From a virus, in the IMG/VR virus record IMGVR_UViG_3300021376_000023, positions 31,318 to 95,317 of that record: 64,000 nucleotides of DNA. One strand, 5' to 3'. The translations under genes and the position numbers were made by a program. The notes beneath the pieces were generated by a model. The model saw only the letters and a program-made list of their open reading frames with translations, did not search any database and had not been told where the DNA came from. Below are positions 1 through 8,739 of the stretch, one piece after another; within the stretch, counting starts at the first letter, position 1; each line of letters opens with the position of its first letter.

Positions 1-314
1 CACAAAGTTATCAAGGACCTGCTTCAACTGTAGCAACAGCTAATTACTTTACTGCACCTCAAACCGGGATATATAAAGCAAATATTACAGCATTATGTCG
101 GCACAATCATCATCATTGGATTATGAGAAATGGATCTGCACCAGCTAGTTTTTCACATTATGTCTATCAAGGGACCGGTAACTATATGTCTATTGGCGCA
201 AGTATGATTTTTTCTTTAAATGCAGGAGATACAATATCGTTTGGTGGTAATAGAAATGATGGTAATATTTGGGGAGGTGGATGGACAATAGGCTCAATAG
301 AAAGGATGGGATAA
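1..314 (+). CDS. C1q-like phage fibre or tip protein, C-terminal part
   Basis: The gene enters from the left edge: the frame is open from base 3 to a TAA at 312-314, and the first internal ATG (123) lies inside the domain. The visible ~103 residues are rich in Gly, Asn and aromatic residues. They contain the TGIYKANITAL strand and a later AGDTISFGG strand, the pattern of the C1q/TNF-like jelly roll found at the tips of phage fibres. The next two plus-strand genes carry similar C-terminal domains, so the three look like a set of virion surface proteins. The fold is recognised from pattern only. Confidence 0.6.
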   Translation, partial: QSYQGPASTVATANYFTAPQTGIYKANITALCRHNHHHWIMRNGSAPASFSHYVYQGTGNYMSIGASMIFSLNAGDTISFGGNRNDGNIWGGGWTIGSIERMG

Positions 315-315
315 T

Positions 316-978
316 ATGGGGGTAAATTTTAGATTTGGTACTACCGGTAACACAATAGAATTGGCTTCTGGTGTAGATGACTGTTTTATTGGAAGAGATT
401 TTGCTAATTTTACTACTTTACCGGATGGTCTAGACGCCGTACAAAGACAACCTGTATTAAGACTTAATAATACAACTACTGGTCAAGAATTATATAGATG
501 GTCTAATAATTCCTTAGTAGCAGGACCGGGAGTTAACAGGATAACACCAAGCCTATTTGTTGGTAAAAACGCAAATGAAGCCAACGGAAATCAAAACCCT
601 GTTCCTTTTGGCTTAGTACTTAGAGATACAGCTGGGGGGTGGGTAGCAGCTAGCAATCGGTATGTAATTCCTGTTGCTGGATGGTATAGGGTGAGTGTCA
701 CAGGATTAATTAGAAACAATGCGGTTTTAAATCCAAGGGTAAACGGGAGTCGTTGGTTTAACGGTGTACATACAGTACAGAGCTGCTACACAACATGCAC
801 TGTAGAATTTGTAAGAAACTGTGTGGCGGGAGACTTTATAGATGTCGAATCATGGAATGGAGGAAATGTAGATGGAGGTACAGATTTAGGCCCTTCAGAT
901 AGAAATGAAGCACAATATTCCCCTTTAGGGGTAACCGGTATACCATGGACTTACATGTGTATTGATTATATTTCATAA
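316..978 (+). CDS. C1q-like virion surface (fibre tip) protein
   Basis: The protein has 220 residues. The ATG follows the previous stop by one base. The N-terminal half is Asn/Thr/Gly-rich and looks like a short attachment or beta-structured region. The C-terminal ~120 residues have the order of a C1q-like jelly roll: VIPVAGWYRVSVTG (strand after the insertion loop), a central cysteine pair (CYTTC), VAGDFIDVESW, and an aromatic last strand (TYMCIDYIS). Such domains form trimers and usually bind receptors. It is part of a compact plus-strand unit with the genes on either side. The exact virion position is not known; the assignment is by fold pattern. Confidence 0.6.
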   Translation: MGVNFRFGTTGNTIELASGVDDCFIGRDFANFTTLPDGLDAVQRQPVLRLNNTTTGQELYRWSNNSLVAGPGVNRITPSLFVGKNANEANGNQNPVPFGLVLRDTAGGWVAASNRYVIPVAGWYRVSVTGLIRNNAVLNPRVNGSRWFNGVHTVQSCYTTCTVEFVRNCVAGDFIDVESWNGGNVDGGTDLGPSDRNEAQYSPLGVTGIPWTYMCIDYIS

Positions 979-982
979 TTTT

Positions 983-1552
983 ATGGCTATTTCATTTTCT
1001 AACGGTATGTCAATAAATACTTCTTTATCGGAAGTATTTTTTAATAATAATGCAAATCAAGAGATTTCAAGAATTGGAATAACAGGTACTTCACAACCTC
1101 AATTGCCTTTTGCTTCTGTTCGCTATAACGCATCAACTACTTCAATGTCATATTATCCACAAAATAACTATCCCAACTCTCCTTTTGGTCAATCCTATTT
1201 TCCAGTACAGGTACCTGCTAATGAACCTTACTATTGGAATCCGAGATATTTTAATAGAAGAACCAGTGAATTTGTGTGCCCGGTATATGGAAAATATAGA
1301 ATGACAATGAATGTTTTGACTACAGGTAATAGCTATAATAGAGATGGGATGCAGTGTTACCCGGTAAGGAACGGTATCTCTATCGGGGTAAATGGTGCAA
1401 TAGTACTTGGTGGTGCAAGCTACGCCACCGTACAAAGTGTGGTTGTAGTGGTTGCAAATGGAGGGGATAGACTGTGTTGGTATGCAAATGAAGGAATGAG
1501 AAGAGGTTATAGTGATACTTGGTCAACATTTACATATTGTTTATTAGCATAA
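983..1552 (+). CDS. C1q-like virion surface protein
   Basis: The protein has 189 residues. I place the start at the ATG at 983 (MAISFSNG), four bases after the previous stop. A TTG 21 bases upstream would lengthen it but overlaps the neighbour. The middle part (EFVCPVYGKYRMTMNVL) and the end (GDRLCWYANEG, then TFTYCLLA) match the C1q-like strands of the two genes before it, so this is a third member of the set. It is Asn, Tyr and Ser rich with few charged residues, as is usual for extracellular beta proteins. A role in host binding is inferred, not shown. Confidence 0.55.
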   Translation: MAISFSNGMSINTSLSEVFFNNNANQEISRIGITGTSQPQLPFASVRYNASTTSMSYYPQNNYPNSPFGQSYFPVQVPANEPYYWNPRYFNRRTSEFVCPVYGKYRMTMNVLTTGNSYNRDGMQCYPVRNGISIGVNGAIVLGGASYATVQSVVVVVANGGDRLCWYANEGMRRGYSDTWSTFTYCLLA

Positions 1553-1568
1553 TTAAAATAAATATATT

Positions 1569-1841
1569 ATGGCAAAAACATTTAAAGTCGAAATTTCTGA
1601 TTTAAGCGATAAAATTCTAAGATGGGGAGAATGTGATCCACAGAAATGGTTTGAAATTGTAGTAAAAAATAGGGCTAATGCTGCTATTGAGGAGCTTTAC
1701 GCATTAGAGTTAAGAAAAGCAATAAAAAATAAAACTAATATAAGCGGGGATAAGAAAAAAGTAGTTTTAGAAAGTACAGAATTAAACGCAAAAGAAAGAC
1801 ATTTAAAGGTAAGCAATGAGCTTCCATCAACTAGTATATAA
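1569..1841 (+). CDS. Small conserved phage protein, paralogue of the next gene
   Basis: The protein has 90 residues and is predicted mostly helical. It has a WFEIVVKNRANAAIEEL segment and an ESTEL motif near the C-terminus. The following gene (1853-2143) has the same layout (DWIDNLINFKIQTCTDEF, then ESTEL), so the two are diverged duplicates. Proteins of this size and pattern occur beside fibre genes in aquatic phages, but I know of no function. A TAAATA box ends 4 nt before the ATG and there is no Shine-Dalgarno sequence. Confidence 0.6.
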   Translation: MAKTFKVEISDLSDKILRWGECDPQKWFEIVVKNRANAAIEELYALELRKAIKNKTNISGDKKKVVLESTELNAKERHLKVSNELPSTSI

Positions 1842-1852
1842 AGGGTAACCAC

Positions 1853-2143
1853 ATGGCTGAATATTATGTAACTTTAGACGACGCTGAAATAAAAGCAATG
1901 GAATATGTTGCTGCTGATGTTCAAGACTGGATAGATAATTTAATTAATTTTAAGATTCAGACATGTACAGATGAGTTTCTCAAGAGATATATAGAAATTC
2001 AGCAAGCTAAAAACGAAGAAATTATAACTAACACTGATTTATTAATTCAAGAAAGTACAGAATTGCCTGCGTCACAGAGAATGGAAGAAAAAAATTATAA
2101 GATATTTCCTGACGATCCGTTTAATCCTTCTCTGATACCTTAG
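1853..2143 (+). CDS. Small conserved phage protein, paralogue of the previous gene
   Basis: The protein has 96 residues. It shares the Trp-containing helical segment and the ESTEL motif with the gene at 1569-1841. Its start is preceded by AAAGGG about 10 nt upstream, one of the few purine-rich possible ribosome sites here. The last 23 bases overlap, tail to tail, the end of the large minus-strand fibre gene. That leaves no room for a separate terminator between the two transcripts. The function is unknown. Its position between fibre genes suggests a virion or assembly role. Confidence 0.6.
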   Translation: MAEYYVTLDDAEIKAMEYVAADVQDWIDNLINFKIQTCTDEFLKRYIEIQQAKNEEIITNTDLLIQESTELPASQRMEEKNYKIFPDDPFNPSLIP

Positions 2144-4820
2144 GAACTTCTGCCGGGTCTACTTCTATTAACGCAAACTTGTATGTTTTCTTTCTTTTAT
2201 TATTTATAATATATAGATTATCTTCACCTTCAACAATAGTATAATCACCTATTGAATTGCTCAGATGTAAATCTTGTGTAAAGATATTTCTCCATCTTAA
2301 CGCAGGGCTTCCTAGATCCCACGTATTATTAGCCCGAGGAAAGATGTTATTACTGCTTATATTGCCGGCTATTGTAACATTTGAAGCTATATCCCAAGAA
2401 GGAGCCCCTGTAGAAAGCTTTATTGGAGTAACATTACCATCAGCAATTTTTACTGTTGTTACAGAATTACTGGTTAGCTTATTAGCCCCTATAGTATTAT
2501 CATCAACCGATACAATTGTATTTCTAATGGGTAAAGGTGAAGCGTTCACATATTGCACTTCTAAAACATCAGTCCCTGCTGGTACCGCTTCCGACATTAA
2601 TAATGTAAATGGAGAAGGGAGAGAATAAGCAGATTTATTTTGATAGACACCGGAAACAAATACCATTATTTCATTGGGTGAGTACGCGGCACTTACCAAC
2701 GTAAATGTTGTTGTTGTTCCTGTTGAATTGAACGATTGACTATGATAAACATATCGTACCCCTTCAATACCATCGTACGCGGTAATAGGTTTTGTAGCGA
2801 GTAATCTATCTACAAAAATATTATTAGCAGTAAGAGAGGGAACTGATAGAGATTTAGTAATAGTAACATCACCGAAGAATAAAGTTCCTGCTGCTGTAGT
2901 TATATTTCCAATAGTAAGATTACCTATAATATTAACATCCTTAATAAAAGTAGCATTTTCTCTAAATAAACTAGAATTTACAGCTGTAAACGCTGCTACT
3001 CTCGTATCGCTTGCACTAAGTGTACCATCAATTTTTATGTCTCCAAAAAATACACTTTCTAAATATCTATAATTTGGAGACCCCAATATAAATTGTTGAT
3101 TTCTTGTTGCTTGAGCTTCTCGACCTACTAATATAGTATTATCAAGTGTTGTTAATGAACCTAAAGTATTATTTACACTGGTACCGATATGAATATTATA
3201 GCTTCCTGCTTGTACAAGTCCGCCTGCATCAGTTCCAATAGAAATATTAAAACTACCAAAATTATAATTATCACCTGCACTATGACCTACAGCTACATTA
3301 CCAACTCCATCACCTTGTAGAGTTAATGCTCTAAAACCAACTACAACGTTGGAATTAGCATTACTAAAATTTGTACCAGCATTAGAACCAATAAAAACAT
3401 TTTCGCTTCCGTCAACAATATCTCTACCTGCCCTATAACCTATTTGCACAGAATCTATACTAAAACCTATATTTGTTGCAACTTCTTCCCCAATAAGTAC
3501 ATTGCTAAATCCACCAATTTTGCCTAATGTAGGTACATTTCTACCTATAACAACACTGCTTCTTTCACCAAATATAATTAAATCATTATAGGTGCTAGTT
3601 GTACTAAGTGTACCAGCAATAGTTAAAGTTCTATTTGGTATCCCGGTTCTAATTCCAATAACCCCTTGGGGTTGGGTACCATCAGTATTTTGAGCATTAC
3701 CTATTAGAAGAACAGGATTATCGAACTCTGCATCATAAAATTCAGCTAATACTTGACCGGTACCTCCCTGTCTTAAGTAAAGTGCAGGTCCTTTATCTTC
3801 ATTAATAACGCTAAGTGCACTAGTAGTTGTAATAATAGTATTTGCTAGGAATGAACTACCTGAGGCAAATAAATTACCAAAAATTCGAACATCCCCTCTA
3901 AAAGTTGCACCTGATAAGATAAAATTAGAACTAGATAAATCTGCTTTGGTTGCATATTGACTGCTTGTAGAGAACCATGAACTGTACACTGACTCCCAGC
4001 TGGCACTATTAGCAGTCATTGTTGCATATGTTGACTGAAGAATAGGGGGTATAGCTTCGTAAATAACGTAATCTAGCGTTTTATTACCACTAAAATATTG
4101 TGTAGTTACATATAAATTTCCTGTAGCGCTAATAGAGCCTGCTACTGTTAATTCATGGTTAGGGTATTCTGTATTAATACCAATAATACCGGTGTTCATT
4201 CCTGGAACCCAAGGTGTAATGTTTCCTATATGTAAAGCAACGCCTCCTTCAGTATCAACAAATTGTGCTATATCGTCAAAACCGGTTTGCTCTACATAGA
4301 GAGCAGGTCCTTGACCTATATTAACAATTCTTAATGCAGTTGTTTCAACAACCTTTGTATCTGTAGTAGCTATACCTCCAAGAGCTGAAAGTACTCCGAC
4401 AACTACAAGATCGCCTTCAACGCGTACATCACCAAAAATAGAGCCACCGGTTAACTTAAAGAACAATGCGCTAGCAGAAGGTTCTGTTAGCCAGGTTGCA
4501 CTATTAAGTCTTAATGTTGTATAAGTAGAATTCCAATTACCGCTATTTGCCCTTACCCCGACATAAGTATTTTGCCAAAATGCACTATTAGCAACAAATT
4601 GATTTCTAACTGCATCATAATTTACAGTAGAAGCAAAACTCCTTACCCCGGCTGGTGTTGATACTAAGACGAATGCTGCACTAAGAGCTGGCGATAAACC
4701 GATAGGTGCACCTAAATTGGGCTCTGCATCTTTAAGAGTAAAAAATTCGTAACGTTCAGGATTAGGGTTAGTTGGTGGTGTTGGATGTTCTTTACCACTT
4801 ATTAAAAAAGGTGTGTTCAT
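2121..4820 (-). CDS. Large tail fibre protein with hexapeptide-like beta-roll repeats
   Basis: The protein has 899 residues. The N-terminal quarter has NSxxW-type shaft repeats (for example NSGNWNSTYTTL). These are followed by FxGDVR strands and ALRIVNIGQGPALYV/ALSVINEDKGPALYL modules. A middle block (about residues 420-560) has repeated VFIGxxAG and VAVGxxAG rungs like trimeric-adhesin beta-rolls. Near the C-terminus is TWDLGSPALRWRNIFTQ, a signature common in phage fibres. The GPALYV module and the LGSP-RW signature recur in the plus-strand fibre at 52424-55105, so the genes share modules. The start codon overlaps the upstream stop by one base (TAATG). Confidence 0.8.
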   Translation of the reverse strand: MNTPFLISGKEHPTPPTNPNPERYEFFTLKDAEPNLGAPIGLSPALSAAFVLVSTPAGVRSFASTVNYDAVRNQFVANSAFWQNTYVGVRANSGNWNSTYTTLRLNSATWLTEPSASALFFKLTGGSIFGDVRVEGDLVVVGVLSALGGIATTDTKVVETTALRIVNIGQGPALYVEQTGFDDIAQFVDTEGGVALHIGNITPWVPGMNTGIIGINTEYPNHELTVAGSISATGNLYVTTQYFSGNKTLDYVIYEAIPPILQSTYATMTANSASWESVYSSWFSTSSQYATKADLSSSNFILSGATFRGDVRIFGNLFASGSSFLANTIITTTSALSVINEDKGPALYLRQGGTGQVLAEFYDAEFDNPVLLIGNAQNTDGTQPQGVIGIRTGIPNRTLTIAGTLSTTSTYNDLIIFGERSSVVIGRNVPTLGKIGGFSNVLIGEEVATNIGFSIDSVQIGYRAGRDIVDGSENVFIGSNAGTNFSNANSNVVVGFRALTLQGDGVGNVAVGHSAGDNYNFGSFNISIGTDAGGLVQAGSYNIHIGTSVNNTLGSLTTLDNTILVGREAQATRNQQFILGSPNYRYLESVFFGDIKIDGTLSASDTRVAAFTAVNSSLFRENATFIKDVNIIGNLTIGNITTAAGTLFFGDVTITKSLSVPSLTANNIFVDRLLATKPITAYDGIEGVRYVYHSQSFNSTGTTTTFTLVSAAYSPNEIMVFVSGVYQNKSAYSLPSPFTLLMSEAVPAGTDVLEVQYVNASPLPIRNTIVSVDDNTIGANKLTSNSVTTVKIADGNVTPIKLSTGAPSWDIASNVTIAGNISSNNIFPRANNTWDLGSPALRWRNIFTQDLHLSNSIGDYTIVEGEDNLYIINNKRKKTYKFALIEVDPAEVPKVSEKD

Positions 4821-5179
4821 TATGTATCATTGAATGCTTCTAGAAGTGAAAATGAGACGTGTACACCGCTTGCTGTATCTGTATCAGTATAAGCGAGAAT
4901 TGCGTCTCCGTCTATTATTAATACTTTACCTAAAATTACATTTGCTGAATCGTTTCTTGGTACCGTAAATCCAGATACTAGGTAATATAAAGTTTTATCG
5001 GCTGCGCTAGATATACCTACAGATACCGTAGCTGTTTTGTTAGTCATGTTTGCTGCTTGAACTGTAAGAATAATTGTAGCTCGTTGAGAGGGACAGATAT
5101 AGAAAGGAGTAAAATCAGTATTTATATCGGTTAGCAATCTAAACCGTCTAACAAATTTATTTAAAGGAATCTGAGCCAT
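4820..5179 (-). CDS. Small virion-associated beta protein
   Basis: The protein has 119 residues and is beta-rich, with alternating Thr/Val strands (TIILTVQAANMTNKTATVSVGI) and no signal peptide. It sits between the beta-helix gene and the 899-residue fibre in one minus-strand unit, with a 1-base overlap to the latter. Small proteins of this kind next to fibres are often connectors or neck/fibre accessories. I do not recognise a named family. The ATG is preceded by a TAAATA box with a 6 nt gap. Confidence 0.55.
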   Translation of the reverse strand: MAQIPLNKFVRRFRLLTDINTDFTPFYICPSQRATIILTVQAANMTNKTATVSVGISSAADKTLYYLVSGFTVPRNDSANVILGKVLIIDGDAILAYTDTDTASGVHVSFSLLEAFNDT

Positions 5180-5188
5180 ATATTTTAT

Positions 5189-6676
5189 TTATTCCAAAGA
5201 TAGTACAAATGGAGTTATAAGTGAGAATATTGATCTATTAAAGGTTCTTCCTTCAATAGTACCTGTGGCTTGTCTAATAGTAAAGTCAGACCCTACTTTA
5301 AAATCACCTTTCTCATTGGTTAAAGTTACAAATATTCTTGCACCGTCGGTTGCTCTGACCTCGTTTTCCGGCTTGGCTACACCACCTAAAACAGGCAAAG
5401 CAGTCGCCAAAGTAGACCCAGCACCAACATATTCCATAGTATATGCACTAGCTAAAATTTGACTTCTGAAGTACAAGTACACAGCATTCTCCGTTCCATC
5501 TTCATTTGGATCAGGAATAAGTGGGCCGCTAGAAATATAGGACTGAACTGTATCTTCAGCAATTAATTCATATGTATAAGCAGGGTACCCATTACCACCG
5601 ACACTAAGAGCAGATACTAATGTATGTAATGTTTTTTGTTGCTCCCCTGCGCAGTCAAATACCATTAATTCTGCAGGATATCTTGCCAATAATGTGGGAA
5701 ATATATCTTTAACTAAAAAGCTACCTTCACCTGCAGAAACGTCTCTTATTAAAGTACCAGTCAACATTGGTGCGTTAGATTTTCCAAAAGCAACAAGACC
5801 AGATAAACCAAATGATGCATTAGAGGTATTAATATCGCATTGACCCCCTGCACTCACCATAACAGCCGTTGTACCGCCAATAGTGAAGATACTAACAAGC
5901 TGCGCATAACCATTGTTCAGTATTATAATACCATCTCCACCCTCATTAAACTGGGTATAGGAATCAAGAACCATACTTCTCAAGAATCCTCCTACTCTGT
6001 CCCCGTCGATTCTCATACCGGCTCCGGCATCATCTCTACCCGGGGCAGTTGATTGTGTAATAGAACTACACCCCTGTACATAAGGACTAGTAAAGATATA
6101 AAGGGGATGTCCAGGAACGTGTTTGTTACCGGTAGGTGGAGACACAATATAGCCTGGAGTTTGAAAGGCTACTTGGTAGTCTTGTTCAGCAGTGTTTAAG
6201 TGAGGAAACGCTATAGCTGCCCCCGGGCGTTTATGACCTCTGAATGTAAATCCCCAGATATAATCTGCATTAGTAACCCAAAATAAATCTAATGCAGAGT
6301 TTCTAGGAAATACACTTGTACGTCTTAAATTATCACCAATAATGGAAGTGCGTTGTGGTACAAACACTGGGTTTAATTCATGATATTCACCGGTCTTTAC
6401 AAAAATAGTCCATTGCCTTTGGGGGTTTTGTGCCGCAAACTGACAAGCTCTTTTAATAGTTTTAAAAGGATAATTTTCTGCTGTACCTACATTACCATCA
6501 GATCCACTTACTGTTACATACAAAACATTTGGTGTGCTCCATAACCCACCACTAAGAAGATTAGATATAGCGTAAAAATCTACTTGAAACTCACCTTGAA
6601 ACGGTCTGTAACCTACTAGATAATCTGAAGGAAGCGGACTAGTCCGTGAAAAATCGGCAAATGAACGGTAGGCCAT
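5189..6676 (-). CDS. Right-handed beta-helix virion structural protein
   Basis: The protein has 495 residues. The segment LYVTVSGSDGNVGTAENYPF then KTIKRACQFA is the typical opening of phage pectate-lyase-like beta-helix proteins. Next comes a Gly/Asn-rich parallel beta-helix region (about residues 100-330) with rungs such as RTSIIGDNLRRTSV and DGIIILNNGYAQL. The N-terminal 50 residues (PSDYLVGYRPFQGEF) probably attach it to the virion. No clear catalytic residues for polysaccharide cleavage can be named, so a purely structural role is as likely as a depolymerase. A TAAATA box lies 5 nt before the ATG. Confidence 0.7.
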   Translation of the reverse strand: MAYRSFADFSRTSPLPSDYLVGYRPFQGEFQVDFYAISNLLSGGLWSTPNVLYVTVSGSDGNVGTAENYPFKTIKRACQFAAQNPQRQWTIFVKTGEYHELNPVFVPQRTSIIGDNLRRTSVFPRNSALDLFWVTNADYIWGFTFRGHKRPGAAIAFPHLNTAEQDYQVAFQTPGYIVSPPTGNKHVPGHPLYIFTSPYVQGCSSITQSTAPGRDDAGAGMRIDGDRVGGFLRSMVLDSYTQFNEGGDGIIILNNGYAQLVSIFTIGGTTAVMVSAGGQCDINTSNASFGLSGLVAFGKSNAPMLTGTLIRDVSAGEGSFLVKDIFPTLLARYPAELMVFDCAGEQQKTLHTLVSALSVGGNGYPAYTYELIAEDTVQSYISSGPLIPDPNEDGTENAVYLYFRSQILASAYTMEYVGAGSTLATALPVLGGVAKPENEVRATDGARIFVTLTNEKGDFKVGSDFTIRQATGTIEGRTFNRSIFSLITPFVLSLE

Positions 6677-6733
6677 AGAATTATTTAGTTTATTTTACCG
6701 TAAAAGAAGGTATTAAACTAAATAATTCTTTAA

Positions 6734-6925
6734 TTACGACTCTGAAGAATTATTTTCAACCGCTTCATTAGGAACAATATCAACACGGCTGAGAATACGT
6801 GTACCACTAATTAATGTTACAGGTACTAAGGCGGCCTTGTATTGATTAAGAAGCTCTTCAATTTTGCTCTTAGCTTCTACTAGTTCCTTTTCACGCGGAG
6901 TCAAATTTTTGTTAGTATCTGTCAT
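6734..6925 (-). CDS. Small hypothetical protein with a coiled coil
   Basis: The protein has 63 residues. Residues 10-32 (REKELVEAKSKIEELLNQYK) form a charged amphipathic helix, followed by a short beta segment and an acidic Ser/Asn-rich tail. It lies between structural genes in the same orientation, with a 57-base gap to the beta-helix gene and a 38-base gap to the next gene. No family is recognised. It could be a small chaperone or virion peptide. Confidence 0.5.
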   Translation of the reverse strand: MTDTNKNLTPREKELVEAKSKIEELLNQYKAALVPVTLISGTRILSRVDIVPNEAVENNSSES

Positions 6926-6963
6926 ACTACTACTTATATATCTACAAGTTTATTTCCACTATT

Positions 6964-7311
6964 TTATTCTACTATTTCTATATAGTCAAATCTTTTTGCC
7001 TCAGATGCTTTTTGGTAACCTGCATCATTTGCAAAGATAATTTCTAATTTCTGCGGTGTATAAAAAGTAGGAAGCGTAAAAGACATAGCATTATTAGTAT
7101 GTGTTACATAATCAAAAATAGGATAAGCACTAAAAGGCGGATTACCTGCACTTGTACTTTTTACCCCGGTATAAAAATTATATGATTTTTGCTTACCATC
7201 AAATTTATTAGAACTTAAATATAAGCCAGCATCAGTTTTGTAGCTAAACATATCACCATAAAGATAGATTTGTTTTCCAGAGGTACCTACTTTTACTGTA
7301 ATATTAGGCAT
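6964..7311 (-). CDS. Hypothetical beta-rich protein, probable tail or baseplate accessory
   Basis: The protein has 115 residues. It opens with an ITVKVG...GKQIYLYGD beta pattern and is Tyr/Phe/Ser-rich. Its ATG overlaps the last base of the gp15-like gene, and a GGGAG lies about 8 nt upstream, a rare good Shine-Dalgarno match here. The tight coupling suggests co-production with the tail sheath stabiliser. No domain is recognised. The length fits a small tail protein, but that is inferred only from position. Confidence 0.55.
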   Translation of the reverse strand: MPNITVKVGTSGKQIYLYGDMFSYKTDAGLYLSSNKFDGKQKSYNFYTGVKSTSAGNPPFSAYPIFDYVTHTNNAMSFTLPTFYTPQKLEIIFANDAGYQKASEAKRFDYIEIVE

Positions 7312-8138
7312 TATGGTTCTCCCAGAGGGGTATATAACTTTACTTCTGATATTTGAGGTCGCCCTGAAACTGTAACAGTTTCTGTATTAGAAAATGCAGA
7401 AAGTGCAGGGTCAGTATTGGATATAACTTGTGTCCTAAGAAATGTGTAGCTACCATAATCAAGAGATACCCCAGTGCTAACAGCTGTAAGCTGGGTATCA
7501 ATTTTAAATATATTTTTGACCGGGGCCTGAGGATCAGGAAACATCCAGCCTTTAATAGTAAATGCAGTATCTGCAATTATTTGAGCTTTTTGATTACCAT
7601 TAATATCAGTAGGGTAATTTAAGTTTATAGATCCATTCCATAAAACTTCGCTGCGAATTTCTTGAGTATATGGAAGATTAAATTCTTTTGGAACTGTCCA
7701 GCTTAATATAATATAAGGATTATTAAAAGGAACAAAATTACTTAAAATTTGATCCATGTCTGATTGATATCTAGTAATAATACTCATCTTTACATCAATG
7801 TTAATTGGGACAGGGGCCTTATAGAAAAACGTTACATTCCCCGGACTATCTTCAACTGGATTGCTTGGAGCAAAGAACCCGGCATTTTTGTTAAAAACTC
7901 TATTATTATCTCGGGAAATACTACCTATTGTTACACTAACGACAGGTAGAGATAAATTTTGACCAGGGTTAATTAAATCGTGAAGTACTCTCTGTTTTGG
8001 TGCATAAATGTATCTTACCTGTTGAGAGGCCTCAGCCACTCTATTCTTATTATATCTTTTAATAACAACATCATCAAATGCTGCTAAAAACTGAATTAAT
8101 AGATCCTTGATCTCAAAATAATGAGTAGGAAGCTTCAT
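7311..8138 (-). CDS. Tail sheath stabiliser / tail completion protein (T4 gp15-like)
   Basis: The protein has 275 residues, close to T4 gp15 (272). The N-terminal helical part includes HYFEIKDLLIQFLAAFDDV. It is followed by VRYIYAPKQRVLHDLI...LSLPVVSVTIGSI and by TRYQSDMDQILSNFVPFNNPY, the conserved order of the T4-like sheath stabiliser family (a basic YAPK segment, a LP-x-VS strand, then the Q-I-L--PFFNPY region). gp15 forms the hexameric ring that caps the contracted-tail sheath and joins tail to head. A CTAAATA box is 6 nt before the ATG, consistent with late expression. Confidence 0.75.
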   Translation of the reverse strand: MKLPTHYFEIKDLLIQFLAAFDDVVIKRYNKNRVAEASQQVRYIYAPKQRVLHDLINPGQNLSLPVVSVTIGSISRDNNRVFNKNAGFFAPSNPVEDSPGNVTFFYKAPVPINIDVKMSIITRYQSDMDQILSNFVPFNNPYIILSWTVPKEFNLPYTQEIRSEVLWNGSINLNYPTDINGNQKAQIIADTAFTIKGWMFPDPQAPVKNIFKIDTQLTAVSTGVSLDYGSYTFLRTQVISNTDPALSAFSNTETVTVSGRPQISEVKLYTPLGEP

Positions 8139-8172
8139 ATATCTTATTTAGTAGTGAATCCGACCAACTACT

Positions 8173-8376
8173 TCAATAATACTTCCACTTATTATGACTA
8201 ATCTTTGATGCTAACTTTCTTTTGGCTGATGGTTTTAGATAAGATCTTAAAAGCTTTACTTCTTCAAGAATACCACATCTTTTTACGGCATTACTAAACT
8301 GTTTTAGTTTTTTGTCAAAATATAACTTATTGGAAGACTTCTTCTTATCGAGAACGACTTCACAGTTAATGATCAT
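8173..8376 (-). CDS. rpsU: Phage-encoded ribosomal protein bS21
   Basis: The protein has 67 residues, basic, and the length of bacterial bS21. The core reads KQFSNAVKRCGILEEVKLL, then RSYLKPSAKRK. This is the bS21 pattern of an amphipathic helix, a short turn with GIL-E, then an R-x-Y-x-KPS-x-x-R/K segment and a basic tail. bS21 sits on the 30S platform near the 3' end of 16S rRNA and affects initiation. Phage copies are known in large phages and are thought to replace the host protein late in infection. The gene lies between gp15-like and hypothetical genes, with a TAAATA box 4 nt before the ATG. Confidence 0.8.
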   Translation of the reverse strand: MIINCEVVLDKKKSSNKLYFDKKLKQFSNAVKRCGILEEVKLLRSYLKPSAKRKLASKISHNKWKYY

Positions 8377-8390
8377 AATCTATTTACTTA

Positions 8391-8738
8391 TTAAATCTGA
8401 TCTTCAACTACTACTATCTCTGCTTTAGTATTAAAGTATTTTCCAGGCTTTTTGGGTATAAGAAACTTTGCATACTCTAAAATTTTTCTATCTTCATTAC
8501 ACAAGCTGTCAACAGAATAATCAAAAATTATTTTTTTTGTACCTATACAAAAATTGTATGGATAAGGAACTTCAAAAACTTTCTTAGTTTGATTAACCAT
8601 TATGGTAAAAATTAAGTAAAAGTCTTTTATACAAAAAAGTATAAGTCTACCAGTCTTTATAGATTTACCGTTTACAGAAAAAGATATCTTCTGTTGTAAC
8701 AAAGTGTTGATGCTTTTCTCTAATTTCTCTACGTACAT
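8391..8738 (-). CDS. Conserved hypothetical phage protein
   Basis: The protein has 115 residues if started at MYVEKLEKS (ATG at 8738, one base after the upstream stop). A longer form from 8759 would overlap the neighbour. An N-terminal helix is followed by ISFSVNGKSIKTGRLILFCI and a beta-rich, aromatic middle. The C-terminus includes FLIPKKPGKYF. No signal peptide is seen. It lies in the unit with bS21 and the SH3-like gene, so an early takeover or replication accessory role is possible. I do not recognise a family. Confidence 0.5.
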   Translation of the reverse strand: MYVEKLEKSINTLLQQKISFSVNGKSIKTGRLILFCIKDFYLIFTIMVNQTKKVFEVPYPYNFCIGTKKIIFDYSVDSLCNEDRKILEYAKFLIPKKPGKYFNTKAEIVVVEDQI

Positions 8739-8739
8739 A

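Noticed and set aside
2257-2628. 123-residue plus-strand frame inside the 899-residue fibre gene
   Set aside because: It is antisense to a well-supported fibre protein with conserved C-terminal signatures and has an unlikely composition.
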